9,936 nucleotides of DNA from Gammaproteobacteria bacterium (GTDB lineage Bacteria; Pseudomonadota; Gammaproteobacteria; Competibacterales; Competibacteraceae), in contig JAIFNF010000053.1 in assembly GCA_020047885.1 (NCBI GenBank), positions 1-9,936 on the forward strand. The letters run 5' to 3'. Below, in pieces: positions 1-5,529 of the stretch (positions within the stretch are counted from its first letter, which is position 1; each line of letters opens with the position of its first letter). A model generated the notes under the pieces. It ran no database searches, had not been told where the DNA came from, and worked only from the letters and a program-made list of their open reading frames with translations. A program made the position numbers and the translations under genes.

Positions 1-1411
1 GGTACTGGGTCACAAAAACCTTGATTTGGTCAGCGACGGATTGCGCATTGACGAAGAACAGGCGTCCTTCCGGGCGGAGGATCAACAAACCATCGAACGT
101 TTCATCATCCGGGTGTTCAGCGGAAATGGGCCGCAGGACATCGCTGCCCTGCTTCCGCCCCAGCACATAAACCCTGGGATGGGCGACCTGACTGGCCAGA
201 CCGATCAGGGAAACAATGATGGCGACGAGAATGCCTTGCAGAGTGCCAAAGATCAGCACACCGAGACAGGCCGCGACGGCCCACCGGAATTCCATCGTCC
301 GCACCTGGCGAATCGCCCAGAATTCAGCGGGCTGTATGAGTCCCACTGAATAGACGATGACCACTGCCGCCAGCGTGGCGTGCGGCAGCAAACCCAATAG
401 TGGGGCAAGAAAAAGCATGGTCGCGACTGAAACACCGGCAGTGACCAGGGATGCTTTTTGTGATCTCCCGCCCGCCGCACGAACCACTGCTGTTTGGGAA
501 GTGCCGCCACCGGCTGGCATGGCGCTAAATAGCGCTCCGCCGATATTGGCGACGCCACTGGCCAATAGCTCCCGATTGGCATCGATGGGCGATTCTGAAG
601 CATCGGCAAACGCCCGACCCGCGGCAATGGATTCCGTAAAACTCATTAAAGCGATGCCTATAGCGCCAGGCAACAGTTGCTGGACTAAAGCCAGATCAGG
701 CAACGTCAGCGATGGAAACCCTCGTGGGATCAGACCCACAATCGCCACGCCTTGCCCATCAAGGTTGGCCATCCACGAGATGGCAATGCCACCACCAACG
801 GCAACCAGTGGTGCCGGTGAGTGCGGCCATAACCGCTCCATGCCGATGAGTACCAGCAGGGTTGCCGCCGCTACGACAGCGGTGATCAGCGACGCCTCGG
901 GCAGGTGGTGAACCAGGCTAAGTACATCGACAAAAAAACCCTGCTTGGGGAAATGGATGCCCAGGAGCTTGGGAAGCTGGTCAAGCACGATGACCAGGCC
1001 AATGCCCGCCTTGAAGCCGGTCAGCACCGGACTGGAAATGAAATTCGCAACAAACCCCAGACGCAGCACGGAAGCCAGTAGCAAAACCAGGCCGGTCAGC
1101 GCGGCCAGCGTCGCTACGGCAGTGACCAGCTTCGCCGGATCGCCATCGGGAACCACCAGACTGAGTTGGGCCCCGGTCAGAATCGCCAGCGTGGTGGTGG
1201 AACTGAAGCTCAGAACCCGCGAAGTTCCCAGCAAGGCATAAATGAGCATCGGCACGAAAGCCGTATACAGGCCGATGGCTACCGGCAAGCCGGCAACCGT
1301 GGCATAGGCCATGGATTTGGGCAGAACCACAGCGGCCGCAGTCAGTCCGGCGACGATGTCAAAGCGTAAAGCCCCATGACGAGGCTCGGGGGGTGGGTTT
1401 GGGTGGCTCAT
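1..1411 (-). CDS. SulP family inorganic anion transporter, 3' end outside the window
   Basis: Translating the minus strand from the ATG at 1411 gives 470 uninterrupted codons to the window edge, so the C-terminus is missing. SulP proteins are inner-membrane carriers of sulfate, bicarbonate or related anions, with a membrane domain followed by a cytoplasmic STAS domain. Seen here: the N-terminal signature FDIVAGLTAAAVVLPKSMAYA (residues 17-37, 'AGLT..AVVLP.SMAYA'), then successive hydrophobic helices to about residue 408. The conserved SFTESIAAGRAFA stretch (257-269) and PAGGGTSQTAV (299-309) match the family core. From about residue 438 the sequence DGLLILRPEGRLFFVNA is the start of the STAS domain. 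A GAGG ribosome site lies just before the ATG. The gene begins 7 bp after the channel gene ends, so the two share a transcript. The transported anion is not determinable. Family call is secure; sulfate specificity is only a guess. Confidence 0.93.
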   Translation of the reverse strand, partial: MSHPNPPPEPRHGALRFDIVAGLTAAAVVLPKSMAYATVAGLPVAIGLYTAFVPMLIYALLGTSRVLSFSSTTTLAILTGAQLSLVVPDGDPAKLVTAVATLAALTGLVLLLASVLRLGFVANFISSPVLTGFKAGIGLVIVLDQLPKLLGIHFPKQGFFVDVLSLVHHLPEASLITAVVAAATLLVLIGMERLWPHSPAPLVAVGGGIAISWMANLDGQGVAIVGLIPRGFPSLTLPDLALVQQLLPGAIGIALMSFTESIAAGRAFADASESPIDANRELLASGVANIGGALFSAMPAGGGTSQTAVVRAAGGRSQKASLVTAGVSVATMLFLAPLLGLLPHATLAAVVIVYSVGLIQPAEFWAIRQVRTMEFRWAVAACLGVLIFGTLQGILVAIIVSLIGLASQVAHPRVYVLGRKQGSDVLRPISAEHPDDETFDGLLILRPEGRLFFVNAQSVADQIKVFVTQY

Positions 1412-1418
1412 GGGCGCC

Positions 1419-1763
1419 TCAGGAGGGTGGGGAGGAGCGTTCTTTAACGGCTTCTTCCAAAGCGCGCACGCTTATCGCCGCCAGGAGGGCGGTTAGAAGA
1501 ATACCCGTGAAGCTGATGCCAATGGCGATGATGCGGGAAACCATGAGCCGCGGAACAAAATCGCCATAGCCCACGGTCAGCCCCGTCACAAAAGCAAAAT
1601 AAACACCCTCCAGCGGTCGCCAGGCCTCGAAATAGCTGATGAGAAGACCCAGGCCGATGATAACGCCGAGGAGTAGGGAAAAGACCGGCCAGACGATACG
1701 CAAGGCGGCGAAAAACGCTTTATAAAAGCGAAGGCGGATCTTTCGGTTATTAGTCATTAACAT
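1419..1763 (-). CDS. Small two-transmembrane potassium channel (KcsA-like ion channel)
   Basis: The 114-residue product has the minimal K+ channel layout: basic N-terminus, TM1 at about residues 22-44, a pore helix at about 50-62, the selectivity filter TVGYGD at 63-68, and TM2 at about 74-98. A short charged tail (ALEEAVKERS) follows. The filter is the textbook K+ signature, so a tetrameric K+-selective channel in the inner membrane is a strong inference. There is no RCK or nucleotide-binding regulatory domain, so gating would rely on the pore itself or on membrane or pH effects. Two in-frame starts are possible, at 1763 and 1757. Neither has a good Shine-Dalgarno of its own; translation may be coupled to the four-codon leader ending at 1764. 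SulP follows after 7 bp, implying co-expression of a cation channel with an anion carrier. Confidence 0.9.
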   Translation of the reverse strand: MLMTNNRKIRLRFYKAFFAALRIVWPVFSLLLGVIIGLGLLISYFEAWRPLEGVYFAFVTGLTVGYGDFVPRLMVSRIIAIGISFTGILLTALLAAISVRALEEAVKERSSPPS

Positions 1764-1778
1764 TCAATTAGTTGCCAT
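1764..1778 (-). promoter_or_regulatory. Possible four-codon leader ORF (Met-Ala-Thr-Asn-stop) before the channel gene
   Basis: On the minus strand AGGATAAACC precedes an ATG at 1778, giving a clear Shine-Dalgarno (1788-1785) at good spacing. The frame reads ATG GCA ACT AAT TGA, and the TGA at 1766-1764 directly abuts the channel's ATG at 1763. The channel start has no Shine-Dalgarno of its own at proper distance, so ribosomes terminating on the minigene could restart there. This is an inference from spacing only; chance cannot be excluded for such a short frame. Confidence 0.25.
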
Positions 1779-1862
1779 GGTTTATCCTAATTGCAGCGTC
1801 ACCTGAGTCACCGCACCCTAACGTTGCTGTTTCATTGGCACGCCGCTGCGTGGAAGGTGGGA

Positions 1863-3572
1863 CTAATCACCTTGCTTGTCAGTATCCAGCAGATAGTTGT
1901 GTGCGAACGAAAGCATCCCACCGGAGATGTTCCTGGCCTTAAATCCGTGCTGCAAAAGGATGCGCGTCGCAGTATAGGCGCGCTGGCCGGAACGGCAGAT
2001 CACATGAATTTCGCAGTCGCGGGGCAGTTCGCTAAGCCGCGCGCGGAGTTGCCCCATGGGGATATTGAGCGCCTCCGGGAGGCTCTCCACCGCCAGTTCC
2101 ATCGGTTCGCGCACATCCAGCAGGAATCCGGTCCTGGCGGTATCCCAATGCACCAGCGGCATGTCGCCCTTCAGCACATTGGCGGCCACCATGCCGGCAA
2201 AATTCACCGGGTCCTTGGCGCTGCCAAACGGGGGCGCGTAGCACAGTTCCGCTTCCTCCAGATCGTAGATAGTCGCGCCCATCTGAAGCAGGGCGGCAAA
2301 CGTGCTGATCCGTTTGTCCACGTTGTCCTCGCCGATGGCTTGCGCACCCAGCAGTCGCCCGTCCGATTTCCGGAACAGCACCTTCATGGCGATGGGCTTG
2401 GCACCCGGATAATAGCCCGCGTGGGAATTCGGGTAGAGGTAGATCTTCTCGTAATCGGTATCGCCGATCCGGTTCAGCAGTTTTTCGCTGACCCCGGTCC
2501 ACGCAATGGTTGCGCCGAACAGGCCGATGATCGAGGTGCCCTGGACGCCCCGGAACCGGGCATCGCGTCCGGCAATGACATCGGCAGCGATCCGGCCCTG
2601 GCGGTTGGCTGGCCCCGCGAGCGGAATCAAACTCCACTGGCCGGTCACGAAATCCTTGACTTCAATGGCGTCGCCCACCGCGAAGATATCCGGATCGCTG
2701 GTGCGCATTTGGTCATCGACGCGAATCCCGCCGCGCTCGCCAATGGTCAGTCCGGCCGCCTTGGCCAGGGTGGTATCCGGCCGCACGCCCAGGGCGAGAA
2801 TGACCAGATCAGCCGGATAGGTCTTTCCAGACTGGGTTTCGACCTCTATGGCCCCGTTGGCCAGCGGTTTGAATCCGGCCACCCCGTCGCTGAGCGCCAA
2901 GTGGATCCCATGGCGCTTGAGGAGCGCCTCAATCACGCGGGCATGTTCTTGATCAATCGGGGGCAACACCTGATCGATCATCTCCACCAGAGTGACTTCA
3001 AAACCGCGATGGATCAGGTTTTCGACCATCTCCAGGCCGATGAATCCGCCGCCGATGACTACGGCCCGGATCTTGGGTTTGATGGCCTGGAATCCTGAAT
3101 AGTGGTATATGCCGGCGAGAAAGGGGTTGCCCCGCTCAATCCATTCATTGATAGCCCGGGCGTCGGGCACCGTCCGCACATGAAAAATGCCGGGCAGGTC
3201 GATGCCGGGCAACGGCGGGCGCACCGATACCCCACCGGGCGACAACACCAGCTTGTCGTAGGCGTGAATCGTCACCTCGCCGGTCGGCACAGTGCGCAGC
3301 TTGACCTGCTTCTCCTTCGGCAAAATTTCGATCGCTTCACACTGGGTGCGCACATCAATGGCGAAGTGGGAGCGGAACAGCGCCTCATCGGCGACCAGGA
3401 GACTCGATTCTTTTTCAATCACGCCGCCCACATGGTAAGGCAGCCCGCAGTTCGCATAAGAAACATACGCCCCGCGCTCCACCATGAGGATTTCCGCTTG
3501 TTCATCCAGCCGGCGCAGGCGCGCTGCACACGACGCGCCACCGGCGACTCCACCTACGATAATGACTTTCAT
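1863..3572 (-). CDS. CoA-disulfide/CoA-persulfide reductase with C-terminal rhodanese domain
   Basis: A 569-residue flavoprotein of the CoADR-rhodanese type. Characterised relatives use NAD(P)H to reduce CoA disulfide or CoA persulfide (the Npsr group) and so release sulfide. Visible: FAD-binding GGVAGG at residues 7-12; the single redox cysteine Cys42 in SYANCGLPY; the NAD-binding GGGFIG at 174-179; the second FAD motif DIFAVGDA at 295-302; and the dimer-domain signature YAPPFGSAKDPVNFAG at about 445-460. The rhodanese domain (about 474-560) has a catalytic loop CRSGQR with Cys526, so it should be sulfurtransferase-competent. An unusual insert of about 14 residues (149-162, rich in aromatic residues) lies just before the NAD motif. 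The start at 3572 has GGGAG at good spacing. Neighbours are an orphan protein upstream and the channel/SulP pair 99 bp downstream. Family call is secure; persulfide rather than disulfide as the natural substrate is inferred from the fusion. Confidence 0.95.
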   Translation of the reverse strand: MKVIIVGGVAGGASCAARLRRLDEQAEILMVERGAYVSYANCGLPYHVGGVIEKESSLLVADEALFRSHFAIDVRTQCEAIEILPKEKQVKLRTVPTGEVTIHAYDKLVLSPGGVSVRPPLPGIDLPGIFHVRTVPDARAINEWIERGNPFLAGIYHYSGFQAIKPKIRAVVIGGGFIGLEMVENLIHRGFEVTLVEMIDQVLPPIDQEHARVIEALLKRHGIHLALSDGVAGFKPLANGAIEVETQSGKTYPADLVILALGVRPDTTLAKAAGLTIGERGGIRVDDQMRTSDPDIFAVGDAIEVKDFVTGQWSLIPLAGPANRQGRIAADVIAGRDARFRGVQGTSIIGLFGATIAWTGVSEKLLNRIGDTDYEKIYLYPNSHAGYYPGAKPIAMKVLFRKSDGRLLGAQAIGEDNVDKRISTFAALLQMGATIYDLEEAELCYAPPFGSAKDPVNFAGMVAANVLKGDMPLVHWDTARTGFLLDVREPMELAVESLPEALNIPMGQLRARLSELPRDCEIHVICRSGQRAYTATRILLQHGFKARNISGGMLSFAHNYLLDTDKQGD

Positions 3573-3616
3573 GATTTTTCTCCCGATTACCGATGATGAA
3601 CCGCGATGGAAGAATT

Positions 3617-3630
3617 CGAGGCAAGCCTCG
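3617..3630. other. Short perfect inverted repeat upstream of the CoA-persulfide reductase
   Basis: CGAGGC-AA-GCCTCG is a perfect 6-bp palindrome, or a 5-bp stem with a CAAG loop. It lies 45 bp before the reductase start and 57 bp after the preceding gene's stop. No T-run follows in the minus direction, so it is not a canonical terminator. It could be an operator or a leader hairpin. Confidence 0.3.
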
Positions 3631-3686
3631 GAGGTATGCGTTAGGACCCGTTACTCACCAAGTTCCCAAGTTCCTCCGTTTTTTCC

Positions 3687-4139
3687 TCATCGCCGTTCGG
3701 GTGGGGCATCCTCACTGGTGATGATGAATACGTCGTCCACTTCGGTGATACGGAAAACTTGCGGCTTGGATGCAACCGGGAGATCGCTTTCACTTAGACC
3801 GGCGCTCTGTAGCAGATGGGCGCGCACGGTCGGATCATTCAGCGCCACGCGGTCATCCTCCAACCACTCCCGGACCTTCGGGTCCTGTGGCTGGAAGATG
3901 TGGACCTCCTCGTGGCCGCGCCCCAACATCGCATAGACCGGCGGATCGCCGACCTGCATGTACTTGGCGTAACCCCGCGCTTCGTACCCCTTTGCCGTCT
4001 GAGCCACGCTAGCGGGATTCTTACTCTCGCTCTCGTAGATCGGCCCGCGCTCAAAACGGTGGCCCTTTTCCAGCAGGTAACCCTTCAGGGATTTGATAAC
4101 AGCGGCGAGATCAGTGGCCGACTTGGCTTTATTGCTCAT
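3687..4139 (-). CDS. Uncharacterised soluble protein of 150 residues
   Basis: I do not recognise this family. The start at 4139 has a clear GGAG Shine-Dalgarno 8 nt upstream, and codon use matches the neighbours, so it is very likely real. The product is charged, with no signal peptide or membrane segment, so it should be cytoplasmic. The N-terminal 30 residues look helical (SATDLAAVIKSLKGYLLEKG). The middle carries YAKYMQVGDPPVYAMLGRG (about 58-76) and EEVHIFQPQDPKVREWLEDD. The C-terminus (KPQVFRITEVDDVFIITSED) looks like two beta strands. It contains no cysteine. It sits 114 bp upstream of the CoA-persulfide reductase, in the same direction, so a joint transcript is plausible but unproven. 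Confidence 0.8.
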   Translation of the reverse strand: MSNKAKSATDLAAVIKSLKGYLLEKGHRFERGPIYESESKNPASVAQTAKGYEARGYAKYMQVGDPPVYAMLGRGHEEVHIFQPQDPKVREWLEDDRVALNDPTVRAHLLQSAGLSESDLPVASKPQVFRITEVDDVFIITSEDAPPERR

Positions 4140-4177
4140 GGAAAATTCTCCGGCTCAACCCTTTCAGATGATTCAAC

Positions 4178-4201
4178 CTGCGCTGCTACAAGACAGCGCA
4201 G
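4178..4201. other. Perfect 8-bp stem-loop between the orphan and Gly-rich secreted genes
   Basis: CTGCGCTG and CAGCGCAG are perfect reverse complements around an 8-nt loop (CTACAAGA). The structure is 63 bp beyond the stop of the secreted protein gene and 38 bp before the next start. No U-tract follows on either strand, so it is either a non-canonical (for example Rho-assisted) terminator or a leader hairpin of the orphan gene. A weaker hairpin, ACCCC-AGCCA-GGGGT at 4243-4257, lies immediately past the upstream gene's stop. Confidence 0.4.
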
Positions 4202-4264
4202 CCTGTTAAGGCCGGGGGCGCCCGTCGCGTTCGCAGCGAATGACCCCAGCCAGGGGTAGACCGG

Positions 4265-4714
4265 CTATTGCATCGTGACCTTGATGCCGCTGGCCGATCC
4301 CACATTCAACTGCAAGCCCTGATTCCGCGAATCCAGGCGCATGATCACGCCATTCTGGTTTTTGAGCCGCAACCCGCCGCCACCGCCGCCCAGGGTGATG
4401 CTCATGTCCAACTGGGTGTAGGTACCTGGAAATTTCGAGACATCCTTTAGATCGTAGACTTCACCCGCCGCGCTCATTTTGGAAATGCCCGCGTTGGCGC
4501 CGACCGTCAGGCCGCCGATCTTGAAGGGATACTCCTTGCCCTGAAAAGTCAGCTTACCGCCCCCGAGGCTGCCACCCACAATGAAGGCGAATTGCGTCTC
4601 ATCAATCGCGACCGTCCCGGACGGTTTTTTGGCATCTGCCGCCAGCGCCAGACTGCCTACTAAAAGGGTGGTAGCCAATAAGGCTGGACCGGCTATTCTA
4701 CGAATATTTTTCAT
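4265..4714 (-). CDS. Secreted glycine-rich small protein, function unknown
   Basis: The 149-residue product starts with a classical Sec signal peptide: MKNIRR, then a hydrophobic core, with likely cleavage around LALA-ADA (residues 24-27). It is therefore periplasmic or exported. The mature part alternates short hydrophobic and glycine segments (FIVGGSLGGGKLTFQGKEYPF at about 44-64, GLTVGANAGISKMSAAGEVYDL at about 68-89, a run of six glycines at 109-114), which suggests an all-beta fold. It loosely recalls uncharacterised periplasmic beta-barrel proteins such as the EipA/DUF1134 group, but I cannot confirm that. There is no cysteine. A GGAG Shine-Dalgarno precedes the ATG. Its leader carries the two-hairpin element also found before the gene at 9753. 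TCTGATGAAAAA, which contains the start codon, is identical in both genes. Confidence 0.85.
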   Translation of the reverse strand: MKNIRRIAGPALLATTLLVGSLALAADAKKPSGTVAIDETQFAFIVGGSLGGGKLTFQGKEYPFKIGGLTVGANAGISKMSAAGEVYDLKDVSKFPGTYTQLDMSITLGGGGGGLRLKNQNGVIMRLDSRNQGLQLNVGSASGIKVTMQ

Positions 4715-4780
4715 CAGATTCTCCGTGAAAGACCCCGGCTTTCAGGCTGGGGAGGTAGAGCAAACCGTGTGATACACGGT
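4715..4780. repeat. Two-hairpin palindromic element, copy A, with an IS200/IS605-end-like stem
   Basis: In plus-strand order: 18 nt after the start codon (minus-strand gene), then CCCCGGCT-TTCA-GGCTGGGG (4733-4752), then AGGTAGAGCAA, then ACCGTGT-GAT-ACACGGT (4764-4780, perfect). Copy B at 9754-9819 repeats this architecture with identical spacings. The first stem with its trailing GGAGG resembles the right-end palindrome / omega-RNA stem of IS200/IS605 elements. No tnpA or tnpB is adjacent. On the plus strand the imperfect pairs of stem 1 are G-T (wobble in RNA); on the minus strand they are A-C mismatches. Confidence 0.65.
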
Positions 4781-4789
4781 CAGCCATGG

Positions 4790-4833
4790 TGAGTGCGGGT
4801 CAACCGGAGCTTGTCTCCAGTTCTCCCCACTCA
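4790..4833 (-). other. Long imperfect stem-loop in the leader of the Gly-rich secreted gene
   Basis: TGAGTG (4790-4795) pairs with CACTCA (4828-4833), GGG (4797-4799) with CCC (4825-4827), and AACCGGAG (4802-4809) with CTCCAGTT (4815-4822). One C is bulged, there is one 2x2 internal loop, and the apical loop is 5 nt. The only mismatch in the upper stem becomes a U-G wobble when read as minus-strand RNA, which fits transcription with the minus-strand genes. No U-run follows, so it is not a standard terminator of the monooxygenase gene ending at 4886. Confidence 0.45.
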
Positions 4834-4847
4834 GTTTCGTTGATCAT
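4800..4847 (-). CDS. Possible 15-codon small ORF with a strong ribosome site
   Basis: On the minus strand GGGAG (4858-4854) lies 6 nt before an ATG at 4847, followed by 15 codons (MINETEWGELETSSG) and a TGA at 4802-4800. The frame lies between the monooxygenase gene and the Gly-rich secreted gene and runs through the 4790-4833 stem-loop, so translation would melt that hairpin. It could be a leader peptide, a degraded remnant, or chance. The peptide matches nothing I know. Confidence 0.25.
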   Translation of the reverse strand: MINETEWGELETSSG

Positions 4848-4885
4848 CGATTGCTCCCAAAGTTAACGATAGTCCAGCGTTCGCT

Positions 4886-5278
4886 TCAGCGTGACGAGTT
4901 GATCAGCTTGTCGTGCCACAAAGACCCGCTTACCTCATGCAAAATGGGGGTGTTCTGACGATGTCGCGCCTGCCAGGCGAATTCAAGACCCTGGGTTTCA
5001 GAAATAGTCCGAAAATCCAGTGAGGGCGGCTCGATCGCCATTTCCATTAATTCCATGAGGTGGGTAAAGCGCTCGGAACACAGCATGGATTGCAGATTTT
5101 CTTCCGCATCCCACGCCTCACGGTAATAAAGCTGCCGGAGATCATTGCAGTCCGTGAAAACGTGGGTCGCCAGACAACCTCGTTCCAACTGCGCCAGCCG
5201 CGCTAGCGCTTTCAATGCGTCGACCAGCGTCCGGGTTCGCCGGGGGTCAGTCCGGAGATGAAGCCACAGTTCGATCAT
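4886..5278 (-). CDS. ABM-fold (antibiotic biosynthesis monooxygenase-like) protein
   Basis: The 130-residue protein fits the ABM dimeric alpha/beta-barrel family, whose members include cofactor-free quinol and polyketide monooxygenases and many of unknown activity. Seen: an initial beta strand MIELWLHLRTDP, helix ALKALARLAQLERGC, strand THVFTDCNDLRQLYYREAWD (Glu54 and Trp56 at the usual family positions), then helix SERFTHLMELMEMAI and a last strand up to about residue 96. A tail of about 30 residues beyond the usual length of roughly 100 (QARHRQNTPIL...) is specific to this protein. It has three cysteines (35, 44, 67). No signal peptide, so cytoplasmic. Upstream lie a sigma-54 promoter at 5396-5381 and a sigma-54 activator gene, so expression is probably switched by that activator. 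Substrate unknown; a heme-degrading or quinol role is not indicated specifically. Confidence 0.8.
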   Translation of the reverse strand: MIELWLHLRTDPRRTRTLVDALKALARLAQLERGCLATHVFTDCNDLRQLYYREAWDAEENLQSMLCSERFTHLMELMEMAIEPPSLDFRTISETQGLEFAWQARHRQNTPILHEVSGSLWHDKLINSSR

Positions 5279-5380
5279 TTGCTTGACTCACCAGTGGAAT
5301 TGAAACAGACCGGCAACCGGATCGACAGCAGCAGCGCTGGTTTGAACAAGGATGCGTAAGCCGCTCACTCTGCGATTGAA

Positions 5381-5396
5381 AGCAGACCCCGTGCCA
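5381..5396 (-). promoter_or_regulatory. Sigma-54 (-24/-12) promoter for the ABM-fold gene
   Basis: The minus strand reads TGGCACGGGGTCTGCT. The -24 box TGGCACG is perfect, and the -12 box CTGCT differs from TTGCT by one base. GG and GC are separated by exactly 10 nt, as sigma-54 requires. The expected start point is near 5370, giving a leader of about 92 nt before the ATG at 5278. The promoter lies directly downstream of a sigma-54 activator gene, which supports the call. Confidence 0.8.
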
Positions 5397-5421
5397 GTCG
5401 AATTGATACGCCCTAAAAAAC

Positions 5422-5434
5422 TATCAAATCATTT
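5422..5434 (+). promoter_or_regulatory. Candidate IHF binding site
   Basis: TATCAAATCATTT matches the IHF consensus WATCAANNNNTTR at all but the last position and lies in an AT-rich stretch (5405-5450). It is centred about 58 bp upstream of the predicted sigma-54 start point, between the promoter and the palindromic candidate activator site, which is where IHF usually bends DNA in such promoters. Confidence 0.5.
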
Positions 5435-5465
5435 AAAATAAATGAGTTGCATTCATGCTTCACGG

Positions 5466-5526
5466 TCTGAAATGACTTCGGAGGCGCAAGAAGTCTCTGA
5501 AATATCGTGGAACTACGAAATATCAG
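5466..5526. promoter_or_regulatory. Candidate upstream activator sequence for the sigma-54 regulator
   Basis: An inverted repeat CTGAAATATCGT (5497-5508) - 6 nt - ACGAAATATCAG (5515-5526) matches at 10 of 12 positions, and GAAATATC is also present as a direct repeat. A further half-site TCTGAAAT lies at 5466-5473, exactly 30 bp from its copy at 5496-5503, or about three helical turns. GACTTC/GAAGTC (5474-5479, 5490-5495) forms a second inverted repeat between them. The main palindrome is centred near -141 from the predicted start, normal for an enhancer site. It ends just past the regulator's stop codon. Confidence 0.5.
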
Positions 5527-5529
5527 ATT

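Noticed and set aside
357..911. Open plus-strand frame of 184 codons inside the SulP region
   Set aside because: The minus strand encodes a full, motif-bearing SulP transporter across the same bases; the plus-strand frame has no recognisable features and is a shadow.
1833..1848. TGGCACG followed by TGC on the plus strand, resembling a sigma-54 promoter
   Set aside because: The GG-GC spacing is 9 rather than 10 nt, and nothing on the plus strand lies downstream to be transcribed.
1791..3098. Long plus-strand frame (435 codons) opposite the CoA-persulfide reductase
   Set aside because: It is antisense to a clearly real flavoprotein gene, has no domain signature, and owes its length to GC-biased codon positions.
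4243..4257. ACCCC-AGCCA-GGGGT as a third copy of the two-hairpin element
   Set aside because: Only a 5-bp stem remains, the second hairpin and the 11-nt spacer are absent, and it lies after a stop codon rather than before a start.
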